From assembly GCA_040757715.1 (NCBI GenBank), contig JBFLWS010000004.1, positions 1 through 64,000 of the forward strand: a stretch of 64,000 nucleotides of DNA. Reading direction: 5' to 3'. Origin of the DNA: CAIMFV01 sp040757715. GTDB taxonomy: Bacteria; Pseudomonadota; Alphaproteobacteria; Caulobacterales; Caulobacteraceae. The notes under the pieces were generated by a model. The model saw nothing but the letters and a program-made list of their open reading frames with translations. It was not told the DNA's origin and made no database searches. This document shows, piece after piece, positions 19,455-28,501 of the stretch. A program made the position numbers and the translations under genes. Each line of letters begins with the position of its first letter. Position 1 is the stretch's first letter.

Positions 19455-20477
19455 TCAGGCGGCCTTTTCCAGGGCCCCTTCCCACTGGCCGAGGGAGGCG
19501 AGGCCGTTCATGCGAGCGCGGTGCAGGAAGGCCGCTTGGGCGGCGGGCACGTTCTCCACCTTGCCGGACCAGGCCTTCTGCGGCGCGGCTTGCAGGGCGC
19601 GACCATAAGAGAAGGTCATCTTCCAGGGGAAGCCGCCGATGCGGTTCATGGCGTCGAGGTGGGCGGTGGCCGCTTCGTCCGACTGACCGCCGGAGAGATA
19701 GGCGATGCCCGGCACCGCCACCGGCACGTGGGCCTTCAGGGCGGCGATGGTGCGCTCGGCCACCTGGGCCACGCTGGCCTGGGTCGGGCACTTCTTGCCA
19801 GACACCACCATGTTCGGCTTCAGGACAATGCCTTCCAAGGCCACGCGCAGGTCATAGAGCTCTTCGAACACCGCCTTCAGGGTGGCGCGGGTGACCTCGT
19901 CGCAGCGATCAAGGTCGTGGACGCCATCCATCAGCACTTCAGGCTCGACGATGGGAACGATGTTGTGCAGCTGGCAAAGCCCGGCGTAACGCGCCAGCGC
20001 ATGGGCGTTGGCCTTGATGGCGCCGGCGGTGGGCACGCCCGAGGCGATGTCGATCACCGCCCGCCACTTGGCGAAGCGCGCGCCGCGCTCATAGTACTTG
20101 GCGAGGCGCTCGGACAGCTTGTCGAGCCCGATGGTGATGGTCTCGGCGGGGAAGCCCGGCAGGGGCTGCATGCCCTCGTCCACCTTGATGCCCGGCACGG
20201 CGCCCGAGGCGGCGATCAGCTCAACCAGCGGCGTACCGTCGGCGGCGTTCTGCCAGATGGTCTCATCATAGAGGATAACCCCCGAGATGTGCTTGGTCAT
20301 GGCCTCGGTGGTGCGGAACATCAGTTCGCGGTAGTCACGGCGGTTGTGTTCCGTGTTCTCGACGTTGATGGCGTCGAAGCGTTTCTTGATGGTGCCGGTG
20401 GATTCGTCGGCGGCCAGGATGCCCTTGCCAGGAGCGACCATCTTTTCGGCGATCGCATTGAGTTCGGCGATGTTCAT
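19455..20477 (-). CDS. Class I fructose-bisphosphate aldolase
   Basis: A 340-residue glycolytic and gluconeogenic enzyme of the Schiff-base type that splits fructose 1,6-bisphosphate. KGILAADESTGTIKKRFD is the class I N-terminal signature, and the Schiff-base lysine lies in EGIVLKPNMVVSGK. Phosphate-binding GIAYLSGGQSDEAATAHLDAM follows. Class I enzymes are less common in bacteria than zinc-dependent class II enzymes. The gene is followed by ahcY on the same strand, but the operator between them suggests a separate promoter for ahcY. Confidence 0.95.
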   Translation of the reverse strand: MNIAELNAIAEKMVAPGKGILAADESTGTIKKRFDAINVENTEHNRRDYRELMFRTTEAMTKHISGVILYDETIWQNAADGTPLVELIAASGAVPGIKVDEGMQPLPGFPAETITIGLDKLSERLAKYYERGARFAKWRAVIDIASGVPTAGAIKANAHALARYAGLCQLHNIVPIVEPEVLMDGVHDLDRCDEVTRATLKAVFEELYDLRVALEGIVLKPNMVVSGKKCPTQASVAQVAERTIAALKAHVPVAVPGIAYLSGGQSDEAATAHLDAMNRIGGFPWKMTFSYGRALQAAPQKAWSGKVENVPAAQAAFLHRARMNGLASLGQWEGALEKAA

Positions 20478-20644
20478 GGGCTTGTCCCCTTCAAATAGCT
20501 ACGGGCGCGATCCAGGGCCGCCGTGGGGCGACCAGACGTTGCTTTCGGGCTCCCAATGGGCGAGCGAACATGACGCGTCAACCCTAAGAGCGCCTTATGC
20601 GACCAAGGAAATCGCCTGTCAGCGCTGTCAATCAAGCGCCCAAG

Positions 20645-20935
20645 TTATAGGCGTTGCACGACCGGTCTGCACAACCGCGTCCGTAACTCATTCTCATCGA
20701 GGCCATCAATCTCCAAGGCCTTCAGGCGGCTCTTGCCGCCCCGCGCCACCCGAACCGAGCGGGCGCCGATGCCTAGCGCCTTGGCTACGACTTTCTCGAG
20801 TGCCGCATTCGCTTCGCCTTCGATGGGTTGAGCGCGCACCTTCACCAACAGTACAGGCCGGCCGCCTTCGTCCTCGCCCCACCCTTCCACCCGGTCTTCC
20901 CGAGCGCGAGGCGTCAGGCGCACGTGCAAGATCAA
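20645..20935 (-). CDS. DUF167 (YggU) family protein
   Basis: A 96-residue small conserved protein beginning MILHVRLTPRAREDRVEGW, with the family block LLVKVRAQPIEGEANAALEKVVAKALG. No biochemical function is established for the family. It follows the YggT-like gene after only 4 bp, the same pair order seen in many proteobacteria (yggT-yggU). Confidence 0.88.
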   Translation of the reverse strand: MILHVRLTPRAREDRVEGWGEDEGGRPVLLVKVRAQPIEGEANAALEKVVAKALGIGARSVRVARGGKSRLKALEIDGLDENELRTRLCRPVVQRL

Positions 20936-20939
20936 AAGC

Positions 20940-21245
20940 TTAGCCCAACAAACCGATGAGGACTGGCGCCAGGCTCTTGTCCACCGCGATCTGGATCGTC
21001 TTCAGCAGCAGGAACGCGACGATGGGGCTGAGATCCACCCCGCCAAGATTCGGGAGAAAGCGCTGGATCGGCCGCAAAAGCGGGTTGGTTATAGCTTCCA
21101 AGACGCGGACGATCTGGTAGGCGATGGGATTGCGAATATTGAGAATATTGAACGCCACCAGCCAGGACAACACGGCCGAGGCGATGATGGCGAAGATCGC
21201 AAGGCTGATGACGTTGTCGATCAGGAAAATTATCGCCGCGCCCAT
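20940..21245 (-). CDS. YggT-family membrane protein
   Basis: A 101-residue protein with two membrane segments (IIFLIDNVISLAIFAIIASAVLSWLVAF and the C-terminal DLSPIVAFLLLKTIQIAV). NPIAYQIVRVLEAITNPLLRPIQRFLP is the family's central block. YggT proteins are linked to membrane or osmotic functions and cell-division-related clusters, without a defined activity. It precedes the DUF167 gene in a two-gene unit. Confidence 0.9.
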   Translation of the reverse strand: MGAAIIFLIDNVISLAIFAIIASAVLSWLVAFNILNIRNPIAYQIVRVLEAITNPLLRPIQRFLPNLGGVDLSPIVAFLLLKTIQIAVDKSLAPVLIGLLG

Positions 21246-21400
21246 GAGAACTCCCTTGCTGTCCTTCGCATAAACCGCGTTGAGGTCGGGGACAAGCCGA
21301 TCCCAACGGCGGGACGCCTGCTTCTGCTTGACACGACGAGGCCGCGCCCCTTATCTGCGCCCCTCTCGCGACGAAACCGTCCGCGCCGCAAGGTCGGCAT

Positions 21401-21476
21401 GGGGCTGTAGCTCAGTTGGTAGAGCGCTTCGTTCGCAATGAAGAGGTCAGCGGTTCGATTCCGCTCAGCTCCACCA
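21401..21476 (+). tRNA. tRNA-Ala (anticodon CGC), island integration site
   Basis: A 76-nt tRNA with all four arms and encoded CCA. The acceptor stem pairs GGGGCTG with CAGCTCC, including the G3-U70 wobble that identifies alanine tRNAs. The anticodon loop TTCGCAA gives CGC (codon GCG). Its last 37 nt are repeated 23.2 kb away at 44655, so it served as the attachment site of the genomic island and was restored intact by the integration. Confidence 0.96.
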
Positions 21477-21488
21477 TTTGTCGCGAGA
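21440..21488 (+). repeat. attL: 49-bp direct repeat, tRNA end
   Basis: Identical over 49 bp to 44655-44703. The first 37 bp are the tRNA-Ala 3' part from the anticodon stem to CCA; the last 12 bp (TTTGTCGCGAGA) lie beyond the gene. The flanking bases differ at both sides, so the boundaries are exact. Confidence 0.93.
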
Positions 21489-21540
21489 ATTCAAGCGGTT
21501 AGCGTGACCTCACCTACCGTTGAAAATGGCCAGAGCGCCT

Positions 21541-21562
21541 GGGGAAGCAATAGGGAAGCAGC
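21541..21562 (+). repeat. Candidate integrase arm-type sites, left end
   Basis: Two adjacent 11-mers, GGGGAAGCAAT and AGGGAAGCAGC, start 53 bp inside attL. An equivalent tandem pair sits inside the right end at 44494-44515 in the same orientation. Tyrosine integrases of this class use short direct repeats as arm-binding sites; the assignment is an inference. Confidence 0.5.
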
Positions 21563-21964
21563 GGCCATAAACGGCGGCCTCATTTCGCCTTGCGTTTCCG
21601 GGTCTTACCTCGGCTTTGACCGACGCTTCGCAGGCGCAGATCGCGCAAGATGGCGCCGTCTTCACCGCAGAAATCGACATGCCGCCCTCAAACCGCTCCA
21701 GACGGCGGGGGGTGAAGTCCATAAGGTTTTGCACGGCCGCACGTTCGCAGAGCCCAAGCGCTCCGCAAGACCGTATGGCGCAAATCGACCGGGAAGAACC
21801 CGTTAGGCTTGATGCGCGTCGGTCCGGCTCATCGACCCTTGACCCAAGCCGGCGCCATCATTGCTATCTTTGGGCGTGTTGTTGAATCCATAATTGCACT
21901 TTAGATAATATAGTCTGGCGGCGGGCGCCCGGTGGCGTCAGCGAGATTCCTCGGGAGCAGTGCA
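21563..21964. other. Island left margin without a convincing gene
   Basis: I find no recognisable gene here. A minus-strand frame at 21510-21734 (74 residues, starting MQNLMDFTPRRLERFEGG) is open, but it shows no family features and overlaps the repeat sites. The region becomes AT-rich near 21890-21920 (TAGATAATATAGT), which could hold the promoter of the next gene. Confidence 0.5.
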
Positions 21965-22963
21965 ATGGAGCTCAACTGGCGCCCTATCAAACCCGCCAGC
22001 CAAACCAGTTCCGAGCCGCCGGATCCGCCTGCCCTTTCAAAGGCATTTTTTGACTATGACCATGTTGCTGATCTTGGGGTCGAGATCGAGGGCGTCGGAT
22101 TTGAACGCCAGCGCAAGCGCAAACTCGAATGGAGCCGGGGCCAGCCTTCCACTGAGCAAGAACCCGAAGACGCGCCGGCCGACACCTCCCTCGTGGAAGC
22201 CATCGATCTCAACCGGCCTTGGACCAGCCAGGATTGGCAAGCGCTCGAAGCCCAGGCGAACGCCATCTTGCGGGAACACGACTTCCCGACGGGCAAGGAG
22301 ATGACCGGCCTCCTGGTTTGGCGATGGGATGAGGAATTGGGCCTGTGCTGGGCCGAGCCTCAAGCCAGCACCCCGTTGATCGCTGGTGCATCTCTTTACG
22401 TCGAAGACTTCATGCAGTCTCCCGAAGCCGTTGCGCGTTGGCCTGCCGACTGCAACCTGCGCTGGGCGCTGAACGTGAACCAGTTTTTGTTGAAGCGTTA
22501 CGTCGGGCTGACATCTTTGCAAGATTTGAGCGCGGCGGAGTTCCGCAAACTTCAAAGGCTCATAGACGCGACCTTCGATTTCGGAATCTGGCTCGCTTCC
22601 GACCGATTAACACGCCTTCACGGGGCAAGTCTCGCCGAAGGACATCGTGGTGAAAAGGCGTTGGCAGGGCGACGAAAAGGAGCAGCCCAAATTAACGAGC
22701 CACGCGCAGCGCGGATCACGGATCGGCGAGCTAAAGTGAAAATTGTCGCCGACGAGATTCTAGACGCGTGGGAAAAAAAAGGACGAACGAGCTGGTACAT
22801 GACAGAACTCGCGTCGGAGATCACTGCGCTCTGGAAGGGCCACAATGAACCGACTGCGACAGTGCTAGTCCGAGATTTAGGATTTCTTGGCTACAAGGCT
22901 GCGACCCCCAAGGGGAAGTCCCATACTAGAAACGGACGGCGCGCTATAAAATCTCTACGGTAG
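21965..22963 (+). CDS. Uncharacterised island protein
   Basis: A 332-residue protein I do not recognise. The ATG at 21965 has a CGGGAG ribosome-binding sequence; a longer frame from 21932 lacks one. It has no signal peptide or membrane segment. A tryptophan-rich middle (WTSQDWQALEAQANAILREH, GLLVWRWDEELGLCWAE) is followed by a basic linker (HRGEKALAGRRKGAAQ) and a C-terminal region (KVKIVADEILDAWEKKGRTSWYMTELASEITALWKGHNEPTATVLVRDLGF split over several helices) that resembles a small DNA-binding or winged-helix fold. Position ahead of alpA suggests a role in island maintenance or regulation. Confidence 0.6.
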   Translation: MELNWRPIKPASQTSSEPPDPPALSKAFFDYDHVADLGVEIEGVGFERQRKRKLEWSRGQPSTEQEPEDAPADTSLVEAIDLNRPWTSQDWQALEAQANAILREHDFPTGKEMTGLLVWRWDEELGLCWAEPQASTPLIAGASLYVEDFMQSPEAVARWPADCNLRWALNVNQFLLKRYVGLTSLQDLSAAEFRKLQRLIDATFDFGIWLASDRLTRLHGASLAEGHRGEKALAGRRKGAAQINEPRAARITDRRAKVKIVADEILDAWEKKGRTSWYMTELASEITALWKGHNEPTATVLVRDLGFLGYKAATPKGKSHTRNGRRAIKSLR

Positions 22964-23076
22964 GATCAAACACACGCGGTAGCATTTGCGAAACGTGGAG
23001 TGTTGCCGAGACATTCAGTCAGCCCCCATCCTTGCCTGCGCTTGGTTCCGTTGGACCGCGAGGCAAGGAGACCATC

Positions 23077-23277
23077 ATGACTGCTCTATTCACCGTTTCT
23101 GAAGCCGCTCAGTGGCTCAAACTCTCGGAGAGCTTTCTCAATAAGGCTCGACTTACAGGACTGGGACCACCCTATGTGCGCCTTGGTCGAGCCGTCCGAT
23201 ACCGCCATGAGGACCTTGAAGCCTGGGCGGCGGAGCGCATCACCGGCTCTACGTCGGAATATGGCGCGAAGCCGTGA
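23077..23277 (+). CDS. AlpA/excisionase-like helix-turn-helix protein
   Basis: A 66-residue MerR-like DNA-binding protein. FTVSEAAQWLKLSESFLNKAR, then GLGPPYVRLGRAVRYRHEDLEAWAAERI, match the AlpA and helix-turn-helix type 17 group, which activates integrase genes or directs excision in P4-like islands. The start is chosen for the AAGGAG ribosome-binding site at 23065-23070; a longer frame from 23032 lacks one. It is followed without a gap by a 40-codon frame and the primase gene. Confidence 0.85.
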   Translation: MTALFTVSEAAQWLKLSESFLNKARLTGLGPPYVRLGRAVRYRHEDLEAWAAERITGSTSEYGAKP

Positions 23278-23396
23278 GGCGGATCGTCTTTGCGGATATC
23301 AACGCCATCGCATTGAAGAACGCCGAAGCCGCCATCCTGCTCGCAGCTTTGCTCGGTCTCGAACCCTACGAGGACCAGCGTGGTCGCCGATCCTAG
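23274..23396 (+). CDS. Small overlapping ORF, 40 residues
   Basis: A GTG overlapping the stop of the AlpA-like gene opens a 40-codon frame (VRRIVFADINAIALKNAEAA and onward to a TAG). It overlaps the GTG start of the primase gene by 17 bp. The head-to-tail overlaps suggest a translated spacer in a coupled operon, but I recognise no family and it could be fortuitous. Confidence 0.35.
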   Translation: MRRIVFADINAIALKNAEAAILLAALLGLEPYEDQRGRRS

Positions 23397-25793
23397 CTTC
23401 ATCTCCCCCGCCCCGCAGGATGCGCCCGCCCTTCCTCAACGCTGGCGAACACTCGGCGCCCCGACCGCTGTCTTCACCTACCGCGATGGGCAAGGCGGCA
23501 TCCTGCGCTACGTGCTGCGGTTCGACTCTGAAGCGGGCGGCAAGACGATTCGTCCAGTCACCCTTTGGCGAAATGCGCGCGGCCAGCTCTTCTGGCGCTT
23601 GGCTGCCGAGCCCGGTCAACGGCCGCTGTACGGCTTGGACCGCCTCGCCGCGCGTCCTGACGCAAGGGTGCTCCTGGTGGAGGGCGAAAAAACTGCAGAC
23701 GCGGCCCAGGTCCAATTCCCGGCCGTCGTTGTTCTCTCTTGGCCGGGCGGAGCAGGCGGCGTCGGGCGGACCGATCTGGCGCCGCTGGAAAGCCGCGAAG
23801 TAGCGATTTGGCCCGACGCAGACGAGCCTGGCCGGAGGGCGGCCAAGACTTTAAGTACGATGCTCGGTCGCGCCGCGGTGGTGGAATTACCAACAGGACT
23901 TCCGGAGGGCTGGGATCTCGCCGACCCATGGCCCGCCGGCGTCGACACACCGACAGCCAGCGAACGCGTTGCGGCGGCGTTCCGGATGATCGCGTCAACA
24001 TCGCAGCCCCGGGCCGAAGCAGCGTGTACTCTGACCCACCACCCGAACTTCGTCCTCGACAAACTCGGCTGGTGGTTCGCGCCGCCTGCAGACGCAGAAG
24101 GGCGCGCGCCATCGCCGATCCACGTCTGCGGACCTTTCAGCCTCAAGCACTTGGCGCGAGAAGGCGACGGGTGCGGCTGGGCCAGGGTGATCTCCTTCGA
24201 AGACCTGGACCGACGCCGACATCGGGAGGTGATCAGCTTCGGCGAACTGGCCGGAGAAGGCGTGGAAGTCCGACGTCGCCTTATGGATAGCGGCCTTCAG
24301 ATTAGCCTTACGCGTACTGGACGAGAGCGTTTCGCCCAGCTGCTCGGGTCGCTCTCGACACCGGATCGAGCCAGCCTGGTCCACGCCTGCGGTTGGCATG
24401 GGGCCTCTATGTCCTGCCACACCTCACGGTCGGTGTCTCGGGAGCTAAGGAGCCGGTGGTTTGGCGTGGACGCGCCGGCGCCAGTCACCACCGTCAAGGC
24501 GGAAGCTACGAAGCCTGGCGAAATGAAGTGGCTGCGCCCATGGCTGGCAACCCGCTGGGCGTCTTTGCTTTGTCAGCCGCCTTCGCCGCACCGCTCTTGC
24601 GCAAGACCGGTGGAGAAGGCGGCGGGTTTCATATTCGCGGCGCTTCCTCCACGGGCAAGACCACCTTGCTTATCGCCGCGGGGAGCGTTTGTGGGGGCGG
24701 GGGTCCGCTCGGCTATTCCCAAAGCTGGCGCAATACCGATAACGCCCTTGAGGCGGTGGCCCTGGCGCACAATGACGGGCTGCTCGCCCTTGACGAACTG
24801 CGCGCCCTCGCCCCTGAGGCCGCTGGTCTGGCCGCGTACACTCTCGCCGCCGGCGTCTCCAAGGGCCGCATGCGGGCCGAAGGTGAACTTCGGCCGCGGC
24901 CGACCTGGCGGGTGATGATCCTTTCCACAGGAGAAATCAGTCTCGCCGACATGGTGCGACTGTCAAAGACCAAGGAGCGAGCCTACGCCGGCCAAGAGCT
25001 GCGCCTGCTCGACCTGCAGGCCAATCAGGGACAGGGACTGGGCTGCTGGCGCGAACTTCACGGCGCTCCAGGGGCCGCCGCCTTTTCAGAGCAGATCCGT
25101 GCAGCGGCCAGCACCCACTATGGTCACGCCCTGCCGCTGTTCGTGGAACGAATCTTGGAGCGGGAGACTGAACTTCTAACCGCGCATGCGGAGGTAAAAG
25201 CCGCCTTCTTGGCGGAGGCGCTCAGGGCGCGCGATCACGGTCAGATCCGCCGCGCCGCACATCGTTTCGCCGATGTCGCGGCGGCGGGCGAACTTGCCAG
25301 CCTGCTCGATGTGGTTCCCTGGCCCCGGCATGAGGCGGCGCAGAGCGTGCTCGCCATTTTCAACGAATGGGCCGACGCTTTCGGCCGCGCATTGCCGAGA
25401 GAGGATCGCGATGTCATCCGCACCGTGCGCCGCTTTCTGGAGCAGAACGCGGGCTCGGCCTTTCGCCGGGTGCGCGGCGACGACGACCTGGACGACGGCC
25501 TGGCCACCAACCGCGCTGGCGAGGCCCGGGCTCTGAAGGAATATGGCCACGTTCTGGAACATGCGAGCGCTGGCTGGCTCTATTGCTTCGGAACCGAGTC
25601 CTTTCGCGAGATTCTCCAAGGATTCGACGCGGAGCAGGCAGCCTGCGTCCTGCAGAAACTTGGCTTCCTGTTCACGACGGAGGGAGCCCGCGGGCTTCAG
25701 TATAAATTCCGATTGCCTGGCATTGGCTTTCGCAGCGGCTACGCCGTGAAGGCGTCAATTCTCGAAGGCAACGATGACCCCGACACCGCTTGA
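23380..25793 (+). pseudogene. TOPRIM/DUF927 primase-helicase, frameshifted
   Basis: The first frame (from a GTG at 23380) has a TOPRIM-like domain (ARVLLVEGEKTADAAQ and VAIWPDADEPGRRAAK) and leads into a DUF927 domain up to LVHACGWHG. The homology then continues in the -1 frame with LYVLPHLTVGVSG, the P-loop GASSTGKTTLLIAAGS and the helicase part ALDELRALAPEAAGLAAYTL, ending at 25793. Adding one G to the GGGG run at 24400-24403 would join the frames. Intact relatives replicate or prime island DNA. The break is either a real mutation, a base-calling slip or, less likely, programmed slippage. Confidence 0.8.
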
Positions 25794-26085
25794 GGCGACA
25801 CTTGCCGACATTTGGCGACGATTGCGGCCTGTTCCCAAAGCGCTGGAGGGGAATTCCGGCCTTGCACCGTTGAGAACAGGAAATCGTCAAAGGATTCCGG
25901 ATGTTGCCGCGTCTGTGCCCAATGTTCCCACGTTCCCGTCCAACTCGAAAGCTCCAAGCGCAGGCAACGTCATCAATCAGCTCGATGGCGAATTTGAGGA
26001 GCGCGCGGCAATTCTGGAATACGAGGCCGGCCTCCCCCGCCCCGAGGCCGAACGTCGGGCGGCTCAGAAACTTGGGCGCGTATAA
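25774..26085 (+). CDS. Hypothetical island protein, 103 residues
   Basis: An ATG inside the end of the primase-helicase frame (20-bp overlap) starts this protein. The N-terminal half is Pro-rich and disordered. The C-terminal half (NQLDGEFEERAAILEYEAGLP, then PEAERRAAQKLG) is a charged helical segment seen in small proteins downstream of mobile-element primases. No function is known. The overlap suggests coupled translation. Confidence 0.55.
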   Translation: MTPTPLEATLADIWRRLRPVPKALEGNSGLAPLRTGNRQRIPDVAASVPNVPTFPSNSKAPSAGNVINQLDGEFEERAAILEYEAGLPRPEAERRAAQKLGRV

Positions 26086-26337
26086 TAAAGCTGAGAACAA
26101 TTGGAACAGTTGGAACACGCTCCAGAAAGCCGTGCTGGGCAAGACCTCCAGGCGTTCTCAACGGCCTCACTTTGCGTTTTCTATTGGAAACAATGGGAAC
26201 GGAAAGGGCTCTTAGGCGACCTTGGGAAGGTCCGCTTTCCGAGAGACCGGAAGGTCCCAAGCGACCGCGATCTGGCTGGACCCATCCCGTATGCCAGGGG
26301 CTAGATAAAGGCGCACTGGATCGCAGGTCGCGGAGCT

Positions 26338-27531
26338 CTAACGACTACCAGTGGGCCGGCTGACGAGCATCGGCCCATAGCTGAGAGCGAAACCGCCGAA
26401 CGCGCCCATCCACAGGAGGGCGGACAGGGTCATCAGAGCTGAGGTCCATACGCCCACCAACGGCGCTGTCACGCGCAGCAAGGCGGCCGCATTGACGAGG
26501 ACATAGATCGCCAAGGTCTTGCGATCAGCGAGGCGCGCTCGGCCGGTGTGGCCAAGACTGGCGCGGGTCATCACTGCGAGAGTCATCACACCGATGGCGC
26601 CGGCGGTTAGAGCGTGCACGGGCGCGGCGTGCGGGATCAGGCCCGGGCGCATGGCTGCGACGCCGAGCATCAGAAATCCAAGGATCAACCACGCATAGCC
26701 CGAGTGCAGGATCCAGACCAGCGGCTCGCGCTGGCACCGCCAACCCTGCCAAGAGGCTAGGCGCAGGAGACCCGCCGCGCCTGCGGTGATGAGGAGCGCG
26801 CCGGTCGCTTCGCCAACCGGAGCGACGAGCCAGGCGAGGCAGGCGGCGGCGGTCAGGCCCATCACCTGCTGGTCGAAGGCGTCTTGGCTGCTGGGAAGGG
26901 GCGATAGCCGTTCCGCCTTCATCCAGTTGAGGGTGAAGCTGGGGACGATGCGCCCGCCGATCAGCGCAATGAGGAGAGCGGCGACGGCCAGGGCCCCACG
27001 CTCCGGCGCATCGCCGATCTGCGGCCAGACACCGCGCAAATGCCAGGTGATATTGGCAAGGGCGAGGCCGCTCGCCAACAGGCACACCGGAACATTGCGT
27101 AGGTTGCGGCCGCCCAGCACTTCGCGCCAGACGACTGCGGCGAACACCACCAGAAAGGCGCTGTCGAGGGCGGCGGCTGGGAGGGTGAGGTCAGGCGGGG
27201 CAAAGCTGGCGAGGCGCCCAGCGGTCCACAGCGCCACCAAGGCCGCGAGCTTAGCGCCAGCCACCGGCAAACGTCCGGTCCAGTTGGGCACGGCGGTCAG
27301 GAGGAAGCCCGCCATTACGCCGGGCAGGAAGCCGAACAGCATCTCGTGCACGTGCCAGGCTCGACCATCCTGATCGCCCAGCATCCCGCCATTGAAGCTA
27401 AGGACGACGATCCACAAGGGAACTGCGGCGGCGCTCCACAGGGCGGCGAAGAGGAAGAAGGGACGAAAACCGAAGCTAAACAGGGCGGGACCCCGATAAG
27501 CGCGGAGTGTGGCGGCGGTGGAGGTGCTCAT
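26338..27531 (-). CDS. nnrS: NnrS-family heme-copper membrane protein
   Basis: A 397-residue integral membrane protein with about twelve hydrophobic segments, linked to relief of nitric oxide stress. The start region FSFGFRPFFLFAALWSAAAVPLW and the block HVHEMLFGFLPGVMAGFLLTAVPNWTGR, with conserved heme-ligand-type histidines, are diagnostic (quoted here in parts of the same helices). The ATG at 27531 is preceded by an NnrR-like box centred 41.5 bp upstream. It is divergent from nnrR. It fits detoxification of NO made by the NirK encoded 2 kb away. Confidence 0.93.
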   Translation of the reverse strand: MSTSTAATLRAYRGPALFSFGFRPFFLFAALWSAAAVPLWIVVLSFNGGMLGDQDGRAWHVHEMLFGFLPGVMAGFLLTAVPNWTGRLPVAGAKLAALVALWTAGRLASFAPPDLTLPAAALDSAFLVVFAAVVWREVLGGRNLRNVPVCLLASGLALANITWHLRGVWPQIGDAPERGALAVAALLIALIGGRIVPSFTLNWMKAERLSPLPSSQDAFDQQVMGLTAAACLAWLVAPVGEATGALLITAGAAGLLRLASWQGWRCQREPLVWILHSGYAWLILGFLMLGVAAMRPGLIPHAAPVHALTAGAIGVMTLAVMTRASLGHTGRARLADRKTLAIYVLVNAAALLRVTAPLVGVWTSALMTLSALLWMGAFGGFALSYGPMLVSRPTGSR

Positions 27532-27565
27532 GGGGCCGGCATGCCGCCTCCAATTGTGTGCGACG

Positions 27566-27579
27566 TTGCGCGGGCGCAA
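27566..27579. promoter_or_regulatory. NnrR-type box between nnrS and nnrR
   Basis: TTGCGCGGGCGCAA, a 14-bp dyad of the form TTGCG-N4-CGCAA, embedded in GACG...G. The same core with similar flanks precedes pseudoazurin and nirK. The form agrees with the TTGCG-N4-CACAA site I recall for Rhodobacter NnrR. It could serve both divergent genes. Confidence 0.75.
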
Positions 27580-27700
27580 GTTGAACGGCGAGAGTTCACA
27601 TGCGTCGATACGTAGTTTTCCCGGCTTTTGCATACGCACGACAATTCAAGTCTCTCTCTGCTTTCAGCGCCGCGGGCGCTACAATACGGGGCATGGCGTC

Positions 27701-28501
27701 ATGGGGTTCGCGCCGGATCCATCGGTGCTGAGAGGCACGGAGCTGTTCCAGGGGCTGGACGATGCGGCCCTGGGCGACGCCCTGTCGCGCGGCCAGGTGC
27801 GGCGATTGGTGCAGGGCGCCCACGCCTTTGCGCAGGGCGACTCCTGCAACACCTGCCATCTGCTGCTGCACGGACGGGTCAAGCTGGTGCAGATCCGCCA
27901 CGACGGCAGTCCTTCTTTCTTCCGCTACATCGGCCCCGGTCAGACCTTCGGCACCGTGGTCGCTCTGGCCGCCGAGACCTTTCCCTGGGAGGCCACCGCG
28001 GTGGTGGACAGCGTGCAGGTGGTGTGGACCACCGCCGCCATGCGCGAGCTGATGGCGCTCTATCCGTCAATCGCCTTGCGCTGCATCGCCGCCGCCGGCG
28101 CATGGGTGGTGGAGCTGCAGTCCCGCGTCGGCGAGCTTTGCGGCGAGCGGGTCGAGCAGCGCATCGCCCGGGCTCTGGCGCGCATCGCCCGCTGCGCCGG
28201 GCGGCGGACGCCTGCTGGCATCGAGATCGACTTCCCGCTCACCCGCCAGGAGCTGGCCGACATGACCGGCTCGACCTTGCATACGGTGAGCCGGACCCTG
28301 GCGGCGTGGGATGCGCGCGGCGTCACCGAAAGCTCCCGCCGTCATATTGTGGTGCGCCAGCCCCACGCTCTCATGGCGCTGGCAGAGGACCTGCCCACGC
28401 CGCGCACGTCAGAGGCCGGCGAGCTTGTCGGGGCGCAAGGACGGGGCGAGGCGAGGGGGACAGCATCGTCCCATGCCCTGCTCGCGCCCGCCGCTGTTTG
28501 A
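27701..28501 (+). CDS. nnrR: Crp/Fnr-family regulator, NnrR-like
   Basis: A 266-residue regulator. A cyclic-nucleotide-binding-type beta-roll occupies about 15-135, with no N-terminal cysteine set for an FNR iron-sulfur cluster. The helix-turn-helix is FPLTRQELADMTGSTLHTVSRTLAAWDARG. The Glu that reads TTGAT or TGTGA half-sites in FNR and CRP is replaced (LHTVSR), in keeping with a TTGCG half-site. Neighbouring nnrS, nirK and pseudoazurin carry such sites, so it probably activates them in response to nitric oxide. The ATG at 27701 is chosen because upstream frame sequence is not protein-like. Confidence 0.85.
   Translation: MGFAPDPSVLRGTELFQGLDDAALGDALSRGQVRRLVQGAHAFAQGDSCNTCHLLLHGRVKLVQIRHDGSPSFFRYIGPGQTFGTVVALAAETFPWEATAVVDSVQVVWTTAAMRELMALYPSIALRCIAAAGAWVVELQSRVGELCGERVEQRIARALARIARCAGRRTPAGIEIDFPLTRQELADMTGSTLHTVSRTLAAWDARGVTESSRRHIVVRQPHALMALAEDLPTPRTSEAGELVGAQGRGEARGTASSHALLAPAAV

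Noticed and set aside
24393..25793. Separate DUF927 helicase gene starting at an internal TTG
   Set aside because: The homology continues without a gap from the preceding frame, so a single frameshifted gene explains it better than two genes.
26086..26337. Small frames (67 and 63 codons) between the island hypothetical gene and nnrS
   Set aside because: No ribosome-binding site, no family features and no positional logic. I see no supported gene in this 252-bp gap.
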